Shown here: positions 55,091-64,000 of the stretch, one piece after another | How the letters are laid out: each line of letters starts with the position of its first letter | Numbering within the stretch: the first letter of the stretch is position 1 | Origin: Symbiodinium natans | Lineage: Eukaryota > Sar > Dinophyceae > Suessiales > Symbiodiniaceae | NCBI GenBank assembly: GCA_905221605.1 | Contig: CAJNDS010000003.1 | Coordinates: 534,001-598,000 of the forward strand | DNA length: 64,000 nt | Direction of reading: 5' to 3' | The notes under the pieces: model-generated | What the model saw: only the letters and a program-made list of their open reading frames with translations | Told to the model about the DNA's origin: nothing | Database searches by the model: none | Position numbers and translations under genes: made by a program

Positions 55091-58000
55091 GGTTCCATCG
55101 GAGCAGCTGAGGAGCAGATGATCTACATGTGGAACGTCCTCACGGCCATCTTCTTCAGTCAGATACTGATGGTCGTCGCCTACTGCGGGGCCCTGGCCAC
55201 CTTCCCGGACTACTGGTGGACCTGCACGCTCTGCTTCGGCATCCCCTTCTCCTACATCGCCATCCAGCAGAGATCCGGCTGCACACAGAGGCTTAAAGAG
55301 GGGGCCTTGTGGATCTGAAGAGCTCGAAGAAGTCGTTTCTTGGGGTTTAGGGTTTAGGGTTTCGTGCAGCGTACTCGAAGAATAGGCATATCAAATCGTT
55401 GGGACAGGTACGGTCGTAGCTGTCGACCAGGATGGCAGCCCTCGCACCTGTCGTGGGTGGTGCGTCACTAACTGCGTCGAGTACTGCCACGACTCCTCAA
55501 GGGGCATTCGAGAGCAAAGGAACTTTGTGGTCTGGAAGAACAGAGTGCTTTGCGGTGCAAAGTCATGCGGGGTATGCCTGGGATCTACACCCCTGAATCC
55601 CTACAGCCCAGGATCTACATCGATCACGATGTGATGCATGGCGCCACATTCCCAGTCTACGAGTGGCAGCGCTTCCTCACGCATCCGTTTGCCGACTTCT
55701 TCTCTTTGCCATGGGAAGAGTTCGTCCTGGAGCACAACAGGCAACGCGATGGGGGGTATGGGGATTTCTGGCAGAAGCTCAAGGAACCCTAAAATATGAA
55801 CACATCCATCATGCTTGTAGTTGTCGTGTATAGGATACTGCCATGTTTATGGATCCCAAACCCAGAAGCCCCCAAGAGCCCCAAGAGATCCCAAGAGCCC
55901 AAACAGGCACCACGCCTCGACCGTGGACCTGCTGATCCAGGGCGAGTTCGGCTGGGATCCCGAGGAGTGTCGTAGGGAATCACGCGGTCCCCGAATGGGG
56001 TTTAGGGGTTTCGGGCTCTGCCTTAAGGGTTTTAGGGCTTCCTAGGGTCCTTTCTGGCATCTTCTAAAAGGGTTGGGGTTCTCTAGGGTATATAAGGCCT
56101 CAACCCTAAAGCCCGAAGCCCTAAGCCCTAAGCCCTAAGCCCGAAGCCCTAAACCCTAAACCCTAAACCCTAAACTTTTAAACCCTAAACCCTAAACCCT
56201 AAACCCTAAAGCCTAAAACCCTAAAACCCTAAACCCTAAACAGCCATGCCATGAGAGGAGTTCCACTACGCGCTGCAGCAGTGGGCTGGGCCATGGAGCT
56301 CCAACTGGTACAAGTGCCCTCAGCCCTCAGCCCCTAAGCCCTAGGGTTGGGGTGGGGGTTTAGGGTTTAGGGTTTAGGGCTTAGGGTTCAGGGCAAGGCC
56401 GGGCTCCATTTGGGCAGTTCTCGCATGTAGGCCTCCTTTTGGGGTACGAATGGGAGCCTCCGGGTGAGGATGGACCAGCTTGTTTTGAGCATTGGCCATT
56501 CACTTTCTATTAGGGATTCTGGTTTTGGGGTTTAGGGTTTAGGGTTTAGGGTTTAGGGTTTAGGGTTTAGCGGTCCTAAGCCTTTGCAGCACTGCCCAGA
56601 TTTTAGGGCAGCCTGAGTCAGGGCAAAAGTGTCACCTCACATTTTGAGGAGGTGGGCCTACAGGCTACAGCCTGATCCCTAAAATGCGCATTTCTTACAT
56701 GTGGCAGTGGTCTTTCCTGCCTGCAGCAGGTACCTGCTCACGGTCCCCTTCATCCCCGTGATCCACTTCTTCGGTCTGAACGACACCGGCTCCTGGACTC
56801 GTATTTGTGGAAGTGTTTCTGTCGAAGGGGTACGGTTTCAACTTAAGAAGGGACCGTAGAAACCCCAAACCCTAAACCCTAAACCCTAGACCCCGAACCC
56901 TAAACCCCAAACCCTGAACAGCCTAAAGAGGCTCTCTGTTCGCCTTGGAGTGGTGGATGCACTTCCCGGACGAGGGCGCGGGCGGCAAGTGCAACAAGGA
57001 GTCCCTCGGCGTAAGGGTGTCGGGTTGAGGGTTTAGGGCCTTTAGGGTTTTGGGTTTGGGGTCTGGGGGTCTGGGAGGTTAAGGTGTAGTTAAAAGCAGT
57101 ATTGAAAGTCTTCAAATGAGGCGCGGCTATGACAAGTTACAGCTATACAGTTACCTGCGTAAACCCCAAACCCCAAACCCTGCTTTACTTCAAGTAGGAC
57201 CCAGCCAGGGTGCCACTGGGGGTTGTCCCATGTGAGAGGATCCTCGGTTTTGGGATTGCTTATGGTAGGTTTGCACCTGGTAGATAGATCTGAAACTTGA
57301 GAACTTTGAAGAGGTTGTGGAGCGAGTCTCGCACTCGGGGTTTATAAGTTGGTTTTTGGGGACCTATAATCCCTAAATCCCCTCTAAAAACCCTTCGGCA
57401 TAACCCTCAACCCTAAACCCTAGAACCCTAAACCCTGTTCTCTGAGGTTCTGGAGCAAGTGGGTTCCCCGCCGCGTCAAGCACAACGCTTTTGTGCTCTC
57501 CCTGTGGGCCTGCGTCTGGCTCCTGGGAACTTACCCTCTGGGACGTCCCCTCAGCGAGGGCTGGCGCTTCCTGTTCACCGTGTCCTTCTTCGCGCGCGTC
57601 GGGTTCTCGGCGGCCTGGATGTTCATCACCAACTTCACGCGACTGGGGCACAACTTGCTTTTCACTTTAGTTGGTTCACACATACTGCAAAGACCACTAC
57701 AGAGCACACCTCCTCACAGTTTTGTGCGAGTCTGTTACCATACTTGCGGGGGCCGGGGCAACGAGAGAGTCCCTAGCGACCCTAAGCCCTAGACCCCAGG
57801 CCCCAGACCCTAGTCCCTAGACCCTAAACCCTAAACCCTAAACCCTAAACCCGAAATCCCAAGAAGAAAGGTGGCTCAGCCAAGGCACTCCCTCCCCTGG
57901 AACGAGTTCCTCGCGCAGGATCCGGGCCGCACCTGGCCCGTGCTGCACAACGCCGCGGCCCCAGCTTCGGGGGATTTAGGGGTTTAGGGTTTAGGGTTTG

Positions 58001-60574
58001 GGGTTTGGGGTTTAGGGTTTAGGGTTTAGGGTTTAGGGTTTAGGGTTTTAGGGTTGTAGGGTTTTACGGTTTTAGGGTTTTAGGGTTTTAGGGTTGTAGG
58101 GCTTTAGGGTTTCAGGGCTTTAGGGCTTTAGGGTCTTAGGGTTTTAGGGTTTAGGGTTTAGGGTTTTAGGGTTGTAGGGTTTTAGGGTTTTAGGGTTTTA
58201 GGGTTTTAGGGTTTTAGGGTTTTAGGGTTTTTAGGGTTTTAGGGCTTTAGGGTTTTAGGGCTTTAGGGCTTTAGGGCTTTAGGGTTTTAGGGTTGAAGGG
58301 TAAGGTTTTGCGGTTTTGGGGGCTAAAGTTAGGGTTTAAGGCTTAGATTGAGGGCTTTGGGGGCTTTGGTGGGTATAGGGGTTTTAGGGTTTTAGGGTTT
58401 TGTGGTTGTTGGGTTGATGGTTTAGGTGCCAGGGTTGGCGGATTGCAGGGGTTTAGGGGTTAGGGGTTTTAGGGTTTAGGGCTAAGGGCCTTTAGGGCCT
58501 TGAGGGTTCAGCGTTCAGGGGAACGAAGGCTCAGAAGGGGTTCTAGGCGTTGAAGTTGCTTTGACATGTTCTGACCCTACTCGGGGTGTAGCATGTTTGG
58601 TTGCAGAGACGGGTCGTTTTTTGGGAGCCGGCGTCTCGGGGACCCGGGTCTGTTTTGAAGAGTCCGCATCTTCCGACGTTCTTGCGGGCTGCTCGCCAAG
58701 TTTCTTTTAGGCTTAGCTTTAACTCGGAGTTTTGAGTGTGGGGCTTGTTCGTGTTTTACGAATCAACAAGTCTTTGAACGCCTTCGGGTCGTACGTACTG
58801 TACCTCGAGCTTCGAACCGCTGGCGCCAAGGTCATGGCTATGGTGTTGGGTGGTAAGCACCGCTGGAATGAGATGCTTTTCCACGACGCGGCTTGGTTCT
58901 CTTTGAGGCTATTGAGCCCGTCGCTTCTGAACCTGGATTATCCCGTTTAGGGCCCCTGAATCTGAATTAACCCCGATCATGTCTCCCTAAACGTTAAACT
59001 CAAGGCCTAGGCCGCCCCCCCCCCCACCCCCCCCCCCCCCCCCCCTACAGTGGCGGGGCGGCGCTTAAGTAGGCGCCGGAATCCCATTTTAACCACCGAT
59101 CATGTCTCCCCGAACCGAAGCCCCAAACCCCAAACGCTAAACTTAAACCCTAAACCCTAAACCCTAAACCCTAAACCCTAAACCCTAAACCCTAAACCCT
59201 AAACCCTAAACCCTAAAAACTAAACCCTAAACCCTGAACCCTAAACCCTAAACCCTAGACCCTAAACCCTGAACCCTAAACCCTAAACCCTAAACCCTAA
59301 ACCCTAAACCCTAACCCCTAAACCCTAAACCCTAAACCCTAAACCCCAAACCTTAAACCCCAAACCCTAACCCTGAACCCTAAACCCTAAACCCTAAACC
59401 CTAAACCCTAAACCCTAAACCCTAAACCCTAAACCCTAAACCCTAAACCCTAAACCCTACACCCTCACCCTAAACCCTAAACCCTAAACCCTAAACCCTA
59501 AACCCTAAACCCTAAACCCTAAACCCTAAACCCTAAACCCTAAACCCTAAACCCTAAACCCTAAACCCTAAACCCTAAACCCTAACCCTAAACCCTAACC
59601 CCTAAACCCTAAACCCTAAACCCTAAACCCTAAACCCTAAGCCCTAAACCCTAAACCCCAAACCCCAAACCCTAAACCCTAAACCCTAGGTCCACCATGC
59701 TTTCCCCAATGCCGTGGGCACGTTGAGCCAGCGGGGCCGCTTCCATGGCTGGGAGAAGGTGCGGAGGGCTTAACGGGTGTAGGGTTGAGGGTTTACGGTG
59801 TAGGGTTTGGGGTTTAGGGTTTAGGGTTTAGGGTTTGGGGTCTAGGGTTTAGGGTGTGTGGGGTGTAGGTTGTAGGGTGTAGGGTTTGGGGTTTACGGTT
59901 TATGGTTTAGGGGTTTCGGGTTTAGGGTTGAGGGAACCAGGTGGAGGTATAAGTACCCGAAACGAAAGAGACTCCAATCGGGTTCATCCTACTCAGCAAC
60001 CAAATTTGCGGGGGTTCGCGGATAGGGGTCTGGGTTTAGGGTTTAGGGTTTACCAAGTACGTAGAGTTTTAAGTGCCCCAAAAGGGACCCAACTTGGGTT
60101 CATCCTGCTACTTGAGAGCTACTTACTTAAGTAAGTAGGGCTTAGTGACTAGGGGTTATAAGGCTGTAGGGTGTAGGGCTTACGGTTTAAGATTTAGGGT
60201 TTAGGCTTTAGGGTTTAGGGTTATACTTGCAAGTACTTGCCAACAAGAAGGTGCACGATGCGGCGGCCGAAGTGCTTCACCGTGGGCTGTGGAAGCCCAA
60301 CGGTGACGAGGAGTGCGGGTTGAGGGGGCCTTAGAGGGTTTTGAGGGTTTGAGGGGTTTTTGAGGGGTTTTAGGGGGTTATGAAGGGGGTTTTGGGTTAA
60401 AGGGCTTTAAGGGTTTTTACGGGCTTTAAGGGGTCTAAGGGGTCTGAGGGGTCTAAGAGGTTTAGGGCTCGAGAAGATCCTTGTGTTCTGCATGCATGCG
60501 TGCGTGCTCTATAGGAGACCCAGATGCAGAAGACGCAGAGGAAGCGCTCCATGATGATGAAGCAGGGCAAGTGA
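55091..60574 (+). CDS. Membrane fatty-acid desaturase, 12 short exons
   Basis: Exons: 55091-55269, 55612-55740, 55907-55964, 56258-56313, 56730-56788, 56931-57000, 57447-57638, 57885-57951, 58831-58887, 59690-59758, 60251-60310, 60515-60574. They total 1056 nt: 351 codons plus TGA (60572-60574), in one frame. Histidine boxes for the di-iron site: HDVMH (exon 2), HNR|HH across exons 2-3, and FHD|VHH across exons 9-10. Membrane segments include VLTAIFFSQILMVVAYCGAL (exon 1), YLLTVPFIPVIHFFGL (exon 5), and VLSLWACVWLLGTY and FLFTVSFFARVGFSAAWMF (exon 7). Membrane desaturases insert double bonds in acyl chains using O2 and cytochrome b5 or ferredoxin; substrate and position cannot be told here. 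Every acceptor is AG|G; donors are GC (5-6), GT (3) and GA (2-3). Exon 1 may end at 55266 or 55269. Introns (142-879 bp) are mostly telomere-like repeat. Confidence 0.85.
58000..58300 (+). repeat. TTTTAGGG octamer array inside desaturase intron 8
   Basis: About 30 units of GGGTTTTA with GGGTTGTA and GGGCTTTA variants, after a short TTTAGGG run. The intron (57952-58830) also holds degenerate G-rich repeat and about 280 bp of unique sequence before the exon at 58831. Confidence 0.95.
59140..59689 (-). repeat. Longest CCCTAAA array, inside desaturase intron 9
   Basis: About 550 bp of CCCTAAA with few variants, running right up to the CCCTAG|G acceptor of the exon at 59690, so the acceptor AG is itself a mutated repeat unit. 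The same intron has C tracts at about 59013-59046 followed by CTACAG, a possible decoy acceptor. Confidence 0.95.
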
Positions 60575-60740
60575 GCGAGCCCAGATTTTCTAGCTCCTGC
60601 CGCCTAAGCGTGCGAGAGCTGCTGTTCCACGGCAGTGACAGCGGAGCTTTTGCTTGTACAGGTGCCCCGCCTTTGCCCGTAGGCCAAACGACCCCTGGCT
60701 CGCCAAAGGCTGTCGGCAAAAGTGCTCCGTGCTAGAGTAG

Positions 60741-62100
60741 CCCCAAACCCTAAATTTTAAGCCCTAAACCTAAACCCTAAACCCTAAACCCTAAACCCTT
60801 AGCCCTAAACCCTAAACCCTGCACCCTAAACCCTAAACCCTAAACCCTGTAGCCAGCCGCTGTAGCCTCTGCCAAAAGGCGCTCTCCGGCGTGGCGGTCG
60901 ACGCTGAAGGAGTCCATTGCAACATGGTCAACAGGCCGCGGGGGGGTCAGGGTTTAGGGTTTAGGGTTTAGGGTTTAGGGTTTAGGGTTTAGGGTTTAGG
61001 GTTTAGGGCTTAGGGTTGCTGGGTTTGGGGTTGCAGGGCCCACAGCCCCGAAGATCAGATCCTAACCCTATACACTAAGCCGGAAACCAAAGGCATCTGT
61101 ATCAGCGGCCTACTCCATGTGTCGTCATTACTATCTTGGAAGTAGGTACCCTAAACCCTAAACCCTGAGCCCTAAACCCTAGTTGGGTTTTCGGGCAGTT
61201 TTCTACCTAAGTCCATCATAGTACTACAAATGAAGCCCTGTGGCGATTTTCCCAAAGTCCGGACCAAAGAAGCTGCAACGCAGGGTTTAAAGGGGTTGAG
61301 GGTTGAGGGCCTAAAGCTTAGGGCTTAGGCAGGGTTGAGGAGGTGTTGGGTTCAGGGTTTTGGGTTCAGAGTTCAGGGTCTAGGGTTTAGGGTTTAGGGT
61401 TTAGGGTTTAGGGGGCTTAGGGGTCCGGGTCCGGGCGGGGGTTAGGGTTCAGGGTCTTGCTTGAATGTTCATGGGTGAGGACTTCATATGGCTGAAGTGG
61501 CGTCTTGTTCTGGAGGTAGCGACAAACCACCCCGAGTCGACATAGGAGATACATCAGGATTCCTTGTAAGCCCTAGACCCACAACCTGAAACCCTAAACC
61601 CTAAACCCTAAACCCTAAACCCTAAACCCTAAACCCTAAACCTTAAACCCTAAACCCTAAACCCTAAACCCTAAACCCTAAACCCTAAACCCCAAACCCT
61701 AAACCCTCTTGATTCCGGGCTCGCTGGGGGAATGTATATAGTACAGGGTGCGTTAGTCAGATGTAGCCAGGGCTTCAGCCCGTATCTGCAAGCGTCTGCA
61801 CGGCCTGCTCCTTCTGGAAAGAACAGCTGAACACTTGAACCCGAAACCCTAAACCCTAAACCCTAAACCCTAAACCCGAAGTCCCGATGCCTGTTACAGA
61901 TAGGTACTGGTTGCCCCCCCGAAGGGAAGCCAGTTGGGAGCGGCTATCGTCCAAGGCCCCCTCGAACCCGAAAGTCCGAAACCCTGAACCCTAAACCCTA
62001 AACCCGAAACCCGAAACCCTAAACCCTAAACCCGAAACCCTAAACCCTAAACCCTAAACCCTGAACCCACCCTAAGGCTTTAGGGTTTCGGGTAACCCCC
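60741..62100. repeat. Telomere-like repeat field downstream of the desaturase
   Basis: CCCTAAA at 60741-60850, TTTAGGG at 60951-61015, TTTAGGG at 61380-61413, CCCTAAA at 61588-61707, and CCCGAAA/CCCTAAA at 61848-61880 and 61980-62068. No gene recognised between them. Confidence 0.9.
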
Positions 62101-62195
62101 AAGATCCCCAACTTCGACAGTCCCCAGGCCCTTAAAGGCCCTAAAGAGGTGAAAGACCCTAAAGACCCTAAACGCCCGCAACACCCCAAACCCTG

Positions 62196-62500
62196 AACAC
62201 CCAAAGCCCGAAACCCGAAGCCCTAAACCCTAAACCCTAAACCCCTAAACCCCTAAACCCCTAAACGCCTAAACCCCTAAACCCCTAAACCCCTAAACCC
62301 CTAAACCCCCTAAACCCCCTAAACCCCTAAACCCCTAAACCCCTAAACCCCTAAACCCCTAAACCCCTAAACCCCTAAACCCCTAAACCCCTAAACCCCT
62401 AAACCCCTAAACCCCTAAACCCCTAAACCCCTAAACCCCTAAACCCTAAACCCTAAACCCTAAACCCTAAACCCCAAACCCCTAAACCCCTACACACCCC
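62196..62500 (-). repeat. CCCCTAAA octamer array
   Basis: About 30 units of AAACCCCT (G strand TTTAGGGG), flanked by CCCTAAA units. Confidence 0.95.
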
Positions 62501-62624
62501 TCAACCTCAAGTCCCACACCCTACACCCCCCTCCCCTCCCCCCCTTCCCCGCACGCCCTTACGCCCCGCCACCGATGGACCTGGCCCTGCGCTGCAGCGC
62601 CGAGGCTCTTCCCCCGGCCGCTTG

Positions 62625-62975
62625 GGCTCTTAGGGTTTTTGTTGGGTTTTTTTTAGGGCGTTCATGGCTTTTAGGGTTTTCTTAGATTTTTTAAAGGGTT
62701 TCTTAGTGCTTTTTTCGGGTTTCTTAGGTTTTTTTAAGTGTTTTTTTTAGGGGTTTTTAGGGCTTTCAGGGCTGGGCTTTTAGGGTTTCTTAGGGTTTCT
62801 AGGGTTTTAGGGGTTTTTAGGGTTTTTAAGGATTTTTAGGGTTTTTAAGGATTTTTAGGGTTTTTAAGGGTTTTTAGGGTTTTAAGGGTTTTTAGGGTTT
62901 TTAGTTTTTTTTTTTGATTAGCGGTTTTCAGTTTTTTTTTATTAAGTTTTTTTAGGGTTTTTAGGGTTTGGAGTT
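62625..62975 (+). repeat. T-rich TTTTTAGGG-type array
   Basis: Units of TTTTTAGGG and TTTTTAAGG with poly-T runs (about 62906-62940). A Lys-Thr-Leu open frame on the minus strand is a repeat artefact. Confidence 0.9.
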
Positions 62976-63015
62976 TAGGGTTTCGGGTTTCCGGTGTTGA
63001 GGCTTTCGGGTCTAG

Positions 63016-63360
63016 GGCATGACTGAACCCTTCAAATGCCTTACCCCCCAAAACCCTAAACTCTGAAAACTACCGCCAGATCGAAAAAGCATCAGTTTTC
63101 GGAATCGCGTCCGAGATGTGGTTTCCATTGAAGGGTGTTCTAGGGCCTTTCTCATCAAAGACTTTTTTCGGGTTTGGGGCATCGTATCCGGGTGGCAACT
63201 TTTTCCTAGAAATCAGGTTTATTGGTCGGACCTTGCTGGCCGAAAATTCTCGGGTCCAGAATCGTACCCAAGTAGCAGCCTCTTGCGTGAGTCACGGTTC
63301 TGTTGGAGTTATTCTAGACCCTTCCTCATCGAACTTTAACGATTCTCTTGAACCCTGAAC
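63016..63360 (+). other. Unique island, no gene recognised
   Basis: Two overlapping frames stay open for about 75-80 codons (63116-63358) but show no motif or preferred start. Possible exon; not supported further. Confidence 0.25.
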
Positions 63361-63440
63361 CCTAAGGCAACCGCCCGCCTTTAGGACCCGCCAGGAGTGT
63401 TCTAGGGCAAGGGCATCCAGCGGTTGCCATGGCCTCCAGA

Positions 63441-63960
63441 GGGTTTAGGGTTTAGGGTTTAGGGTTTAGGGTTTTGGGGTTTAGGGTTTAGGGTTTGGGG
63501 TTTAGGGTTCAGGGGTTTAGGTTCAATTTCCTCAACACCTTTGACACCTCAGGGGCCTCCCTCAGCCCTGGATCATACCCTGAGCCTTTACAGCCCCAGG
63601 AGCCCTGCTAGCCCATCCTGAGCCCCCCTCTAAGCCCCAAACCCCCAACATGGTTTAGGGTTTAGGGTTTAGGCTTTAGGGTTTAGGGTTTAGGGTTTAG
63701 GGTACTACCCTGAACCCCTAAACCCTGCGCCCCTGAACCCTTAAACCCTGAACCTCAAGAACCCTGAGCCCTAGCCCTAAACCGTAAACCCTCAACCCTC
63801 AACCCTAGAAACCCTAAACCCCCTAAACCTTAAAGCTCCTAGACCCCAAACCCTAAACCCTGAACCCTGAACCCTGAACCCTGAACCCTGAACCCTAAAC
63901 CCTAAACCCCCAAACCCCCAAACCCCCTAAACCTTCCACCCCCTAGACCCTAAAACCCTC
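63441..63960. repeat. Telomere-like arrays at the window end
   Basis: TTTAGGG at 63441-63515 and 63652-63705; CCCTGAA/CCCTAAA from about 63711 to 63950, with a clean run of CCCTGAA at 63857-63893. Confidence 0.9.
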
Positions 63961-64000
63961 AGCCAAGGCATGCCTGTCAGAGGGCATTGCGGGACCTGTC

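Noticed and set aside
59140..59689. Chromosome end or true telomere
   Set aside because: The array is internal, flanked by desaturase exons on both sides, and other arrays occur in both polarities.

Overview
The window looks like nuclear DNA of a dinoflagellate (Symbiodiniaceae-like or a relative); this is an inference. The support is: (i) genes cut into very short exons whose introns start with GC, GA or GT and end AG|G; (ii) TTTAGGG-type telomere-like repeats spread through introns and spacers on both strands; (iii) a tyrosine-recombinase retroelement whose pol carries a cytosine-C5-methyltransferase-like domain; (iv) OTU-protease and NRT2 nitrate-transporter fragments. There are no bacterial-type operons.

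Layout. 1-8 kb: mostly non-coding and built of diverged duplications (1-1.75 kb; 2.7-4.0 kb) with a few telomere-like arrays. One of these arrays interrupts a duplicated unit. 8-12.1 kb: exons of an OTU-type cysteine protease, a second partial copy of one exon, and minisatellite blocks (an 86-bp unit and a family of about 80 bp with an inverted copy). 12.8-13.1 kb: a short tandem repeat. 13,520-21,591: one apparently full-length 8.07-kb DIRS-order retrotransposon with three uninterrupted ORF blocks: tyrosine recombinase; Gag plus zinc knuckle; methyltransferase-like-RT-RNase H. It is bounded by split direct repeats (A1 ... B1-A2 ... B2).

21.6-64 kb: a dense field of telomere-like repeats (TTTAGGG, TTTTAGGG, TTTGGGG, TTTAGGGG, TTCAGGG, CCCTATAAA variants) in which small non-repetitive islands are exons. 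The clearest is a membrane fatty-acid desaturase. Twelve exons between 55,091 and 60,574 join in one frame to 351 codons plus stop, with all three histidine boxes, two of which exist only after splicing. Seven more phase-compatible exons extend it back to 52,004. Weaker phase-compatible chains lie at 41-51 kb (Thr-rich, then Ala/Gln-rich) and 24-35 kb (Thr-rich mucin-like, then Cys-rich). An intronless, internally deleted NRT2 5' fragment sits at 37.46-37.95 kb, joined to a degenerate repeat.

The two most unusual things are the methyltransferase-bearing, recombinase-first DIRS-type element, and the gene architecture in which nearly every intron is made of telomere-like repeat. All splice sites are read by eye from coding continuity and AG|G acceptors. 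No transcript or database search was available.
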